A DNA stretch of 19,953 bases, from NCBI GenBank assembly GCA_964489015.1, contig CAZAXD010000032.1, positions 1 to 19,953 on the forward strand. The letters are read 5' to 3'. Positions 1-7,142 of the stretch are shown here, one piece after another (position 1 is the stretch's first letter; each line of letters starts with the position of its first letter). The position numbers and the translations under genes are program-made. The stretch is from JAPYWM01 sp964489015. GTDB taxonomy: Bacteria > Bacteroidota > Bacteroidia > SpSt-205. The notes beneath the pieces were generated by a model. It did not search any database. It was not told the origin of the DNA and was given only the letters and a program-made list of their open reading frames with translations.

Positions 1-585
1 GAAAATGAGTACGATGAAAACTTTCTAGACAAGCGAGTCATAGATATTGGCGCTTACATTGGCGAGACAGCGCTTTACTTTGCCTATAAGGGAGCCCGAG
101 CGGTTGTAGCTGCCGAACCCTCGCCCCGTAATTTCGCTTTAGCTCAGGAGAATATTCAGTTGTCGCCTTTTGCGCAGAAAATTACACTCTTGCCAATTGG
201 AGTTGCCGCCCAAGATGGCCAACTTACCTTACATCTGGACCCCAACAACAGCCAAGCCGATACCCTCATGCCAGACCTTGGCAGTCAGCGAAAACTGAAT
301 CAATACTCTCAGACCCAAACCGCAGAGGTCTGGAGCTTCGAGCGCTTACTATCTCATATTGGCTGGGAAGAGGTAGACCTGGTCAAGCTAGACTGCGAAG
401 GCGCTGAGTATCCTATTCTCTTAGAGACACCCGATCACATTCTCTTACGAGTGAAGGAGTGGATCATGGAGTACCATGGCGACCCTAAGCCGCTTGAGAC
501 GCGCCTTGAAAGCCTCGGCTACCTAGTGGAGCGCTGCCGGGACTGGCAAGTGACAGGCATCCTCCGAGCCAAAAGAGCCCGCTAA
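1..585 (+). CDS. FkbM-family SAM-dependent methyltransferase (5' end outside window)
   Basis: The frame is open from the first base to the TAA at 583-585, giving 194 visible residues; the true start lies left of the window. A start at TTG 160 would cut off the SAM-binding motif, so it is rejected. Near the visible N-terminus is a Rossmann motif I, VIDIGAYIGETALYF, followed by an acidic AAEPS strand as in class I methyltransferases. Further on, LVKLDCEGAEYPIL is the characteristic FkbM-family motif. Family knowledge: FkbM-type enzymes O-methylate small molecules or sugars, and in bacteria often sit in glycan or surface-polysaccharide loci. The substrate cannot be told from this fragment. The next gene encodes a secreted surface protein, but a 130-bp gap and a new promoter-like box separate them, so there is no strong evidence of a shared operon. 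Confidence 0.85.
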   Translation, partial: ENEYDENFLDKRVIDIGAYIGETALYFAYKGARAVVAAEPSPRNFALAQENIQLSPFAQKITLLPIGVAAQDGQLTLHLDPNNSQADTLMPDLGSQRKLNQYSQTQTAEVWSFERLLSHIGWEEVDLVKLDCEGAEYPILLETPDHILLRVKEWIMEYHGDPKPLETRLESLGYLVERCRDWQVTGILRAKRAR

Positions 586-611
586 CCAACCACCCTAACC
601 AACTAGGTCAC

Positions 612-627
612 TGACAAGGCCTTGTCA
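612..627. repeat. 16-bp perfect palindrome in the intergenic region
   Basis: TGACAAGGCCTTGTCA is a perfect self-complementary 16-mer, 26 bp after the methyltransferase stop and about 90 bp before the next start codon. It has no loop and no T-tract after it, so it is not a standard intrinsic terminator. It could be a dimeric regulator's operator or a weak hairpin. No function can be assigned from sequence alone. Confidence 0.5.
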
Positions 628-703
628 TTCAAAGGCCGGCTGTACGTACTTCCCATCTTTGAGTCCTAAGGAGAGCTTATCCCCAAAAGTGCCGCCCTTT
701 CTG

Positions 704-711
704 CATATTTG
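704..711 (+). promoter_or_regulatory. Bacteroidota -7-like box before the large T9SS cargo gene
   Basis: CATATTTG matches the Bacteroidota -7 consensus TAnnTTTG at five of its six fixed positions (C for the first T). It lies exactly 4 nt before ATG 716, the spacing seen at several other genes here. No TTTG -33 element is visible at the usual distance. The box helps to choose ATG 716 over TTG 659 as start codon. Confidence 0.5.
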
Positions 712-715
712 TAGC

Positions 716-3700
716 ATGCGATTAGGTGGTTGGGGCTTAATGGGCTTGCTTTTAGCACAAGAGTGCGGCATTATCTACATCACTCCCACGGGGGCTTCGA
801 GTGGAACGGCGGGCACGCGGGCGAATCCTGCTAATTTGACTTATGGTCTTTCCCTAATTTCAAGCTCCGCGCGTTATCTACGTTTAGCGGCCGGTACCTA
901 CACGATCAACGCGCCTATCGTGATCGGTCTGGATAGTGTGATCATAGAAGGAGGTTATGTGCCTAGCGCAAACTGGCAAAAAACCAATACAGCTGTTACC
1001 AAGATCATACGCAGTGCTGCCAATGTAGAGCCCAATCCCCCCCGCCTTACAGCCATACAGGCGGTTAGTAGACGAGGATTTCGCTTGCAGGACATTCAAA
1101 TCGAGGTAGCTGATGCACCCGGGCCAGGCATCTCCACATATGGAATGTATCTACGTGCTTGCCGGGACTATACCATAGCTCGGTGCAAGGTTCATGCAGG
1201 GAAAGGAGGGGATGGCATCAATGGCACACCAGGCACTAATGGGGCTGCTGGCGCAGCCGGGGCACCAGGCGGCTTAGGCTGTCAGCGATGTGATCCTACG
1301 ACAGCGCCTTACACAAACCTCGGAGGAACCGGCGGCAGCAGTTGGTCCGGCGGAGCTCGCAAAGGCGGTAATGGCGGTAACGGCGGCGCTCGCGGCACCG
1401 GTACCAACTGCACCTTTTGTGACTTATGTGATGCTAGTGTTACTTCGGCCCCGAATGGCCAAAACGGCTCTGCCGGCAGTGGCCCCGGGGCTGGTAGCGG
1501 CGGCACTGGCAAGCCCGGCCTGTGTTACTGCAACAACGGCCTCAATGCCACCGACATCACCAATTACTTCAATAACTGTCCCACCCTCTTTACGGATCCG
1601 ACTCATACGGGTGACGATGGAACCCCAGGCCAAGACGGCCAAGATGGTCAAGACGGCCAAGATGGCATAGCTCAATGGACAGGTGGCTACTTCGTGCCCC
1701 AAGATGGTACCGATGGCACCGATGGCACGGATGGAAGTGGCGGGGGCGGCGGCGGAGGAGGAGGTGCCATCGGCTGCATACCTGGCCTGGGTGGCCTCAC
1801 CTACGACTGGAATAGCCCCGGGGGTGGGGGCGGCGGAGGAGGAGAGGGCGGTCAACGAGGAACTCGAGGCACCAAGGGGACCGGCGGCGGAGCAAGCTTT
1901 GCGGTGTTTTTGTGGGATAATGGACCTAATGGGGTCTTCAAGGATTGTCAACTTACCACGGGCGGCGCTGGTGCTGCCGGCCTAGGTGGGGCGGGCGGGA
2001 TAGGCGGCGCTGGCGGCCTCGGCGGCTTACCCGGCAACGACCGCTTACTCAACGGGGGGCGGGCCGCCGGCTGTGAAGGCGGCGCTGGCGGACGGGGTGG
2101 CAACGGCGGCCGGGGTGGCAACGGCGGCCGAGGCGGCAACGGCTCGCCCGGCATCGCCGCTACCCTCTACGAGTATACCACCCCCACCAGTTACCCCGCC
2201 ATCATCCAGAATGCCATTAACCCACTGGAACCGCCCATCACGATTAGCAATCTTACTGCTTGTACGTATCAGACGATCAGCCTTTCCACTACCGCTTCAG
2301 GTTCTTACTTCGTCTGGAATACAGGTGGAAACCCACCTGCTCTCGTCGCACCGACTGGTAATGTAGACTACCCCACTACTGGCGCTAAAACTATCTCCCT
2401 GCTCGTAGATGGGCTCCCCTTCACCTACACGGATTTCGTTATTATCACCCGTGAAAGTCCTCTCCCCCAAATCATCGCTTCCACACCCACGACTTGCACA
2501 GGTAACCCTGTAAGCTTTTCTACACCGGTGGCAGCTGACGCCTATGAATGGCAGTTTGGCGGCGGTACCCCCAGCACCGCCAATACCGCTACCCCCCCTC
2601 CTGTTACCTTCTCGACGCCTGGCCAGTACTGGATCAAGCTTCGGGTGCAGACCACCTGCTGCGGCTGGTCGCCCTGGGATAGCATAGCTATCACGGTCTT
2701 GGGCCAACCCACAGTATCACTCCCGCCAGACACCGTAAGATGTCAGTCGGACCCACCCCTGATCCTCCAGGTCTCGGCAGAGCCAGGCGCTACTATCCTG
2801 TGGTACTATAATGCCAGCTTAGTGGCCTCCAACACCACTACCCTCACTACCAGCGGTAGCGGACAGTATGTGGTAGTAGTCTCTTATCCCGGGAGCTGTT
2901 TGGCAAGAGACACCTTCAATTTAGCCCTGGTCCCTGCCATCCCTGTCGGCTTAGGACCGGATCGCACGCTTTGCGCTGGCGACGCTCCACCGCTCCTTGA
3001 TGCCGGCATCAGCGGCGCTCAGTACCTCTGGACCCTCAATGGCGTACCCATCGCTACGACCCAGACCCTCCTCGCTACTCAGAGCGGAAGCTACAGCGTA
3101 ATCGTCTCGAACTCCTACGGCTGCAGCGGCTCCGATACCGTGCGAGTAACCTATAGCACCTTCTCGGTATCATTAGGCCCCGACATAGCCATATGTGCAC
3201 CCAGCACTACGCTCGATGCTGGCCTCGGTGCAGCAAATTGCCAGTGGTTCCTCAATAACAACCCCTACCCCGCTACCGGTTGCCAAATCACGGTCACTAC
3301 CAGCGGCGTCTATGCCGTGGTAGCCCAGGATGCCAACGGATGCACGGCTACCGACCAGATAGCGGTAACCCTAGGAAGTCCGCTCAATGCGCTCTTCAGT
3401 GGGCCAGCTAACGGGCTCGTAGGACAACCCCTAACCTTTACGGACCTGACTTCGCCCACCCCTAGTAGCCGCGTCTGGAACTTCAGTGACGGTACGCCCC
3501 CTGTCACAGGCCTGGCAAACCCAACCCATACTTACACCACGGCCGGTTACTATCCGGTGATCTTAGCAATCAGTAGCGGCCTGTGTAGCGATACCGCTAC
3601 CCAGTACGTAGATATTCGTTGGGACTGCAGCCAGCTTGACCTTCAAGCTGGATTCACTTGGACGCCTAATGTGATAGATCTAGCCCAAGGTGGCAGCGTA

Positions 3701-4159
3701 GCCTTCACCAATACCTCCACAAGTGCCCAGTCCTTCTGGTGGCATTTTGGGGTAGGAAATGACACAAGCCAGGCCGTAAACCCCACATACGCTTATGCCC
3801 AGCCCGGTACTTATGTGGTGACGCTCGTAGCCCGCAACTATAACTGCACTGACACGATTCGCCAGACGATTAACGTGATACGAGCGACCCCCTCAGCGCT
3901 TGGCATGGCTACGACGGGCTTTTTACGAGCTTATCCCAATCCTTTTCAAAGCGAGCTCACGATCGCCAGCGAAGCGCCTTACCTGCTTACCCAACTGCGT
4001 ATTTATGATGGCCTAGGGCGTTGCTTACGCACTGTAAAGCTAGCTGGTGTCTCAAGCCACCGGCTAGACCTAACTAGCTGCGCAGCAGGCTGGTACATCA
4101 TCGAGGCAATGGTCTCAGGCCAGGCCGAACCCCTCTGGCTACGCGTGTGGAAAGAGTAG
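716..4159 (+). CDS. Large T9SS-secreted surface protein: beta-helix-like head, collagen/PGRS-like Gly-rich loops, PKD/Ig-like domains, type A sorting domain
   Basis: From ATG 716 the product has 1147 residues. The frame stays open up to TTG 659, but ATG 716 gives a compact signal peptide (MRLGGWGLMGLLLA, then Q) and has a promoter-like box 4 nt upstream. Residues ~20-160 resemble the start of a DUF1565/pectate-lyase-like right-handed beta-helix (YLRLAAGTYTI, then hydrophobic rungs). Residues ~162-479 are very glycine-rich: G-X-Y triplets, DGQDGQ and DGTDGT runs, poly-Gly, and GGRGGN repeats. Residues ~505-1058 form about seven PKD/Ig-like domains; clear PKD examples include one with WNFSDGTPP. 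The C-terminus (1069-1147) is a type A T9SS sorting domain with YPNPF at 1073-1077. The protein is therefore probably exported by Sec, moved across the outer membrane by T9SS, and attached to or released from the cell surface. An adhesive or structural role is inference. Confidence 0.85.
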   Translation: MRLGGWGLMGLLLAQECGIIYITPTGASSGTAGTRANPANLTYGLSLISSSARYLRLAAGTYTINAPIVIGLDSVIIEGGYVPSANWQKTNTAVTKIIRSAANVEPNPPRLTAIQAVSRRGFRLQDIQIEVADAPGPGISTYGMYLRACRDYTIARCKVHAGKGGDGINGTPGTNGAAGAAGAPGGLGCQRCDPTTAPYTNLGGTGGSSWSGGARKGGNGGNGGARGTGTNCTFCDLCDASVTSAPNGQNGSAGSGPGAGSGGTGKPGLCYCNNGLNATDITNYFNNCPTLFTDPTHTGDDGTPGQDGQDGQDGQDGIAQWTGGYFVPQDGTDGTDGTDGSGGGGGGGGGAIGCIPGLGGLTYDWNSPGGGGGGGGEGGQRGTRGTKGTGGGASFAVFLWDNGPNGVFKDCQLTTGGAGAAGLGGAGGIGGAGGLGGLPGNDRLLNGGRAAGCEGGAGGRGGNGGRGGNGGRGGNGSPGIAATLYEYTTPTSYPAIIQNAINPLEPPITISNLTACTYQTISLSTTASGSYFVWNTGGNPPALVAPTGNVDYPTTGAKTISLLVDGLPFTYTDFVIITRESPLPQIIASTPTTCTGNPVSFSTPVAADAYEWQFGGGTPSTANTATPPPVTFSTPGQYWIKLRVQTTCCGWSPWDSIAITVLGQPTVSLPPDTVRCQSDPPLILQVSAEPGATILWYYNASLVASNTTTLTTSGSGQYVVVVSYPGSCLARDTFNLALVPAIPVGLGPDRTLCAGDAPPLLDAGISGAQYLWTLNGVPIATTQTLLATQSGSYSVIVSNSYGCSGSDTVRVTYSTFSVSLGPDIAICAPSTTLDAGLGAANCQWFLNNNPYPATGCQITVTTSGVYAVVAQDANGCTATDQIAVTLGSPLNALFSGPANGLVGQPLTFTDLTSPTPSSRVWNFSDGTPPVTGLANPTHTYTTAGYYPVILAISSGLCSDTATQYVDIRWDCSQLDLQAGFTWTPNVIDLAQGGSVAFTNTSTSAQSFWWHFGVGNDTSQAVNPTYAYAQPGTYVVTLVARNYNCTDTIRQTINVIRATPSALGMATTGFLRAYPNPFQSELTIASEAPYLLTQLRIYDGLGRCLRTVKLAGVSSHRLDLTSCAAGWYIIEAMVSGQAEPLWLRVWKE
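1631..1666 (+). repeat. Four tandem 9-bp repeats coding Gln-Asp-Gly
   Basis: Four consecutive units of CAAGAYGGY (1631-1639, 1640-1648, 1649-1657, 1658-1666) encode QDG four times in the glycine-rich part of the secreted protein. The units differ only at wobble bases. A related tract of GATGGNACN units follows at 1703-1729 and encodes DGT three times. Gain or loss of a unit would keep the reading frame. Confidence 0.9.
1741..1850 (+). repeat. Two G-rich poly-glycine tracts with a shared core
   Basis: Tracts at ~1738-1767 and ~1819-1850 are runs of GGN codons encoding poly-Gly. They share the string CGGCGGAGGAGGAG. The second begins with two 5-G runs separated by one T, so the coding strand could form a G-quadruplex. 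This is sequence-pattern evidence only. Confidence 0.6.
2087..2140 (+). repeat. Three tandem 18-bp repeats coding GGRGGN
   Basis: Three adjacent 18-bp units (2087-2104, 2105-2122, 2123-2140) of the form GGCGGMCGRGGYGGCAAC encode GGRGGN three times at the end of the glycine-rich region. The near identity suggests recent duplication within the gene. Unit length is a multiple of three, so copy-number change is frame-neutral. Confidence 0.9.
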
Positions 4160-6261
4160 GTGCGTCCCCCTTTTGGCAGACTTCCCTCAAATTCCTCAAG
4201 GGCGTAGGTCCTCGCCGAGCCGAAGCCCTGCAGAAAGAGCTCAAACTCAGTACGTATGAAGACCTCCTACACCACTTTCCCCGTCGTTATCTAGATTACA
4301 GTCGCATTACACCGATTGCCGAGGCACGCTTAGACCAAGAGCAGGTCTTCCAAGGGACATTGGGGGCCTTTCGGGTGCGGGCTATCCCCAATCGCCGGCA
4401 AGCCATCCTCACTACAACGCTTTACGATGGCACCCGCTGGCTCGAATTGTGGTGGATTCATAATTGGAAATGGGTTCAGGAGCGCTTTCAGCAAGGCCAG
4501 CGGGTCTTGGTGATTGGTAAGCCTACGTACAAGCACCCTGCTTTGCGCCTTATTCATCCCGACATCATACCCCTACAGGCACAAGCCGACCTACAAAAAG
4601 TGCTAGGCATTTACCCTGTTTATCCGCTGACAGAAGGTCTACGCCAAGTAGGGATTGATAATCGCCGCTTACGTATGATTTTTCAAGAGCTTTATCAGTT
4701 ATCCCGCTTTGCCCAAGACGATCCTATACCGCCTGCTATTTGTCAGGAATATGGGCTTATGCCGCTATCTGAAGCTTACCGGGCCTTACACCTGCCCACC
4801 AGTCTCGAAGAGGCAGAAAAGGCGCTCCACCGCTTTAAGTTTGAGGAGTTATTTCTCTTTCAGCTGCTACTAGCCCAGCGCAAGCACCTCCTCAAGGCCC
4901 AGTACACGGCCCCGGCCTTCTTAGAAGCAGGGCCTTACTTGCACGACTTTTATGAGAAGCATCTACCCTTTCCCTTGACAGAGGCCCAAAAGCGCGTGAT
5001 TCGGGAGATTCGGCATGATCTGCGGCAAAAGGTGCCGATGAATCGCCTCGTCCAGGGTGATGTCGGTAGCGGTAAAACCATCGTAGCGCTCTTTGCGGCG
5101 CTGATAGCGATGGGGAATGGCTATCAAGTGGCCCTAATGGCCCCAACCGAAGTGTTAGCCGAGCAGCATGCACGGGCTTTTCGCCGCTGGCTTGGGCCCC
5201 TCGGTATCCCCGTGGGGCTGCTCATCGGCAGCCTCTCCGCCACCAAGCGAGACAAAGTACTCAAAAAGCTACAGAGCGGCGAGCTTCCTATCGTGATAGG
5301 TACTCATGCTCTCTTCCAGGAAAAGGTCCAGTATGCCCAGCTAGGCCTTACCATCATTGATGAGCAGCACAAGTTTGGCGTGCTGCAACGAGCTAAGCTC
5401 TGGGAAAAGGCGCAGCCTTATCGCCCTCATAACCTACTCATGACAGCGACACCCATTCCCCGCACTCTGGCCCTTACACTATATGGGGACGTGGATGTCT
5501 CAGTCATTGATCAGCTGCCGCCGGGACGCCAGCCTATTCAGACGATCGTGTGCCCCCACACAGACCGCCCAAAGGTCTGGCGCCTACTCCGGCAGGAGCT
5601 TGAAAAAGGTCGGCAAGCCTATGTTATTTACCCTTTAGTTGAAGAGTCTGAAAAGCTAGACCTCCAGGCTGTGGAATCGGCATACGCGGAGATCAAGACC
5701 GCCTTCGCACCCTATAAAGTCGGGATGATTCACGGTAAAATGCCTAGTGAACGCAAAGACCGGGAAATGCTACTTTTCAAAAATGGACATACACAAATCT
5801 TAGTAGGAACAACCGTCATAGAAGTAGGCGTGGATGTGCCCAATGCTACGGTCCTCGTCGTAGAGCATGCGGACCGGTTTGGCTTGTCGCAACTCCACCA
5901 ACTGCGGGGGCGTGTCGGCCGGGGTAGCCATGCGTCCTATGCGGTCTTTATCGCCCCGCGTGAAACCTCCGAGACCACTATGGAACGGCTTCAAGCCCTC
6001 AAGCTTCATCAAGATGGTTTTCGGATCGCTGAAATGGATCTCAAACTGAGGGGACCAGGGGACTTTTTAGGCACGAAGCAGAGCGGCCTACCCGAATTTC
6101 AGATCGCTAATATTCTCGAGGATGGGGAGGTATTGCGCCTAGCTCGCAAAGCCGCTTTTCGCCTCATTGAAGCGGATCCTGCCCTGGGAGATTACCCCCT
6201 ATTACGCTCATATCTCCATAGTTACATCCAGCGCTACAAGCTGGAGTTTTTTACCACGTAG
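4147..6261 (+). CDS. recG: ATP-dependent DNA helicase RecG
   Basis: This 704-residue superfamily 2 helicase drives branch migration and reversal of stalled replication forks and acts in recombinational repair. The N-terminal part (FLKGVGPRRAEAL, then LLHHFPRRYLDY) is the wedge/OB-fold region that grips branched DNA. The motor has Walker A GDVGSGKT at residues 304-311, a DEQH box at 405-408, TATPIPRTLAL, and motif VI QLRGRVGR at 585-592. The length is normal for the family. GTG 4147 is the start; it overlaps the end of the upstream secreted-protein gene by 13 bp, and no better start occurs before the conserved region. No Shine-Dalgarno or promoter-like box is visible, so it may rely on read-through from upstream. 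Its stop codon directly abuts a convergent tRNA gene. Confidence 0.97.
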   Translation: MERVGASPFWQTSLKFLKGVGPRRAEALQKELKLSTYEDLLHHFPRRYLDYSRITPIAEARLDQEQVFQGTLGAFRVRAIPNRRQAILTTTLYDGTRWLELWWIHNWKWVQERFQQGQRVLVIGKPTYKHPALRLIHPDIIPLQAQADLQKVLGIYPVYPLTEGLRQVGIDNRRLRMIFQELYQLSRFAQDDPIPPAICQEYGLMPLSEAYRALHLPTSLEEAEKALHRFKFEELFLFQLLLAQRKHLLKAQYTAPAFLEAGPYLHDFYEKHLPFPLTEAQKRVIREIRHDLRQKVPMNRLVQGDVGSGKTIVALFAALIAMGNGYQVALMAPTEVLAEQHARAFRRWLGPLGIPVGLLIGSLSATKRDKVLKKLQSGELPIVIGTHALFQEKVQYAQLGLTIIDEQHKFGVLQRAKLWEKAQPYRPHNLLMTATPIPRTLALTLYGDVDVSVIDQLPPGRQPIQTIVCPHTDRPKVWRLLRQELEKGRQAYVIYPLVEESEKLDLQAVESAYAEIKTAFAPYKVGMIHGKMPSERKDREMLLFKNGHTQILVGTTVIEVGVDVPNATVLVVEHADRFGLSQLHQLRGRVGRGSHASYAVFIAPRETSETTMERLQALKLHQDGFRIAEMDLKLRGPGDFLGTKQSGLPEFQIANILEDGEVLRLARKAAFRLIEADPALGDYPLLRSYLHSYIQRYKLEFFTT

Positions 6262-6332
6262 AGGCGACGGGGAGATTCGAACTCCCGTAAAGGGTTTTGC
6301 AGACCCGTGCCTAGCCGCTCGGCCACGTCGCC
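6262..6332 (-). tRNA. tRNA-Cys (anticodon GCA)
   Basis: The minus strand folds into a full 71-nt cloverleaf. The acceptor stem is GGCGACG/CGUCGCC. There is a 3-bp D stem (GCC/GGC), an anticodon loop CUGCAAA with GCA at 6298-6300, a 4-nt variable loop UUAC, and a T arm GGGAG-UUCGAAU-CUCCC. The discriminator base is U, a known identity element of tRNA-Cys. The outermost anticodon-stem pair appears to be a C-U mismatch. CCA is not encoded, so it must be added enzymatically. The gene lies 19 bp downstream of the M23 peptidase gene on the same strand but has its own TAACTTTG box. Its 3' end sits directly against the recG stop codon. Confidence 0.95.
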
Positions 6333-6338
6333 GCCTGA

Positions 6339-6346
6339 CAAAGTTA
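6339..6346 (-). promoter_or_regulatory. -7 box of the tRNA-Cys gene
   Basis: On the minus strand TAACTTTG is an exact match to the Bacteroidota -7 consensus TAnnTTTG. It ends 6 nt before the mature tRNA 5' end. This predicts a transcript with a very short or no 5' leader. No good TTTG -33 element is seen. Confidence 0.6.
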
Positions 6347-6351
6347 GCGAC

Positions 6352-7077
6352 TTAGTACGAAAGTAGCCGTAGGGGATTGATCGGCTCTCCACCTATCCAA
6401 GTCTCAAGATGAAGGTGAGGGCCACTAGAATACACCCCCAGCCCCCCAGCCAGGGCAATGACATCACCCCCCTGTACCTTTTGCCCGACTTCTTTTAGGA
6501 GGCGGCTATTATGCTTATAAAGGGAAACCAGGCCGTTGTTATGCTGCACCGCGATCAGGTAGCCCGTTTGATAGGAGTATTCGGCCAAGATGACCGTCCC
6601 ACTGCCGATAGCCAGGACCGGCTCCCCCCCCGCAGCGGTGATATCGATACCCCAGTGCCGCCGCTCCGGTAAAAACCGCCGAGACACCCGGCCATCCAGT
6701 GGAATGACATAGCCGCGCGACTGTAAAGACGGCATGAGCTGCGGGGTCATGACAGGAACGGCCTTCGCCGCAGAAAGCTGTCTAAGGTTTTCGATGAGGG
6801 CGGCCTGCTGCTGGACCTTCTGGTCCAAAAGCTCCACCTGTAGCAGAAGTTCCTCATACCGCTGATGAAAGGCCCGGGTCGGATACCCCGGAATCGTATA
6901 ACGCAGCGGCGTGTAAGCGATGACCAGCCACCACAAGCCCCCTATGAGAAGCCCTACTGCAACCCATAACCCGCCCCATAACCGCATCCCCCAGCGCGTA
7001 CGCCCCCCTTCTCCTACCCAAAGGAGTTCGTAGGATCGCCCTATCCATCGCCAGGCCGACCGCCAACGTCCAGCCAT
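6352..7077 (-). CDS. Membrane-anchored M23-family (LytM) peptidase
   Basis: The 241-residue product has a basic N-terminus, one membrane segment (about residues 34-55) and a Gln/Leu-rich probable coiled coil (about 70-102). A C-terminal LytM/peptidase M23 domain follows from about residue 122. The zinc-site residues are present: H141 and D145 in HWGID, H221 and H223 in HLHLE; the catalytic-type H189 in YKH is also there. An active endopeptidase is therefore expected, facing the periplasm and cutting peptide cross-links of peptidoglycan during growth or division. The coiled coil recalls divisome-linked M23 proteins, but the partner is unknown. ATG 7077 is supported by an exact TATCTTTG box 4 nt upstream. 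The gene is divergent from the T9SS lipoprotein gene across a 65-bp spacer and is followed by tRNA-Cys. Confidence 0.9.
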   Translation of the reverse strand: MAGRWRSAWRWIGRSYELLWVGEGGRTRWGMRLWGGLWVAVGLLIGGLWWLVIAYTPLRYTIPGYPTRAFHQRYEELLLQVELLDQKVQQQAALIENLRQLSAAKAVPVMTPQLMPSLQSRGYVIPLDGRVSRRFLPERRHWGIDITAAGGEPVLAIGSGTVILAEYSYQTGYLIAVQHNNGLVSLYKHNSRLLKEVGQKVQGGDVIALAGGLGVYSSGPHLHLETWIGGEPINPLRLLSY

Positions 7078-7081
7078 ACCA

Positions 7082-7089
7082 CAAAGATA
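7082..7089 (-). promoter_or_regulatory. -7 box of the M23 peptidase gene
   Basis: The minus strand reads TATCTTTG, an exact TAnnTTTG, then 4 nt, then ATG 7077. The transcription start would fall at or next to the start codon, which predicts a leaderless mRNA. There is no clear -33 TTTG. Confidence 0.6.
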
Positions 7090-7112
7090 GCCCGTAAACC
7101 AGTCTTTTTTGC

Positions 7113-7120
7113 TACTTTTG
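7113..7120 (+). promoter_or_regulatory. -7 box of the PorW/SprE-like gene
   Basis: TACTTTTG is an exact TAnnTTTG, 22 nt before ATG 7143. Unlike most boxes here it leaves room for a short 5' leader of roughly 15 nt. The flank is AT-rich and includes the 12-bp palindrome AAAAAGCTTTTT at 7121-7132, which would lie at or just after the transcription start. No TTTG occurs at the usual -33 distance. Confidence 0.5.
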
Positions 7121-7142
7121 AAAAAGCTTTTTTGTACTACGA

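Noticed and set aside
659..715. TTG start at 659 for the large secreted protein
   Set aside because: It adds 19 mostly non-hydrophobic residues in front of a good signal peptide; ATG 716 has a fitting -7-like box.
1631..2140. Short tandem repeats considered as a CRISPR array
   Set aside because: Units are 9 or 18 bp, directly adjacent without spacers, and are in-frame coding repeats.
1290..2154. Several open frames on both strands across the glycine-rich region, including Pro-rich ones on the minus strand
   Set aside because: They are side effects of GC-rich GGN codon repeats in the real gene and have no start signals or domain content.
7121..7132. AAAAAGCTTTTT palindrome as an operator or terminator
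   Set aside because: It is pure AT apart from the central GC, short, and likely by chance in an AT-rich promoter spacer.
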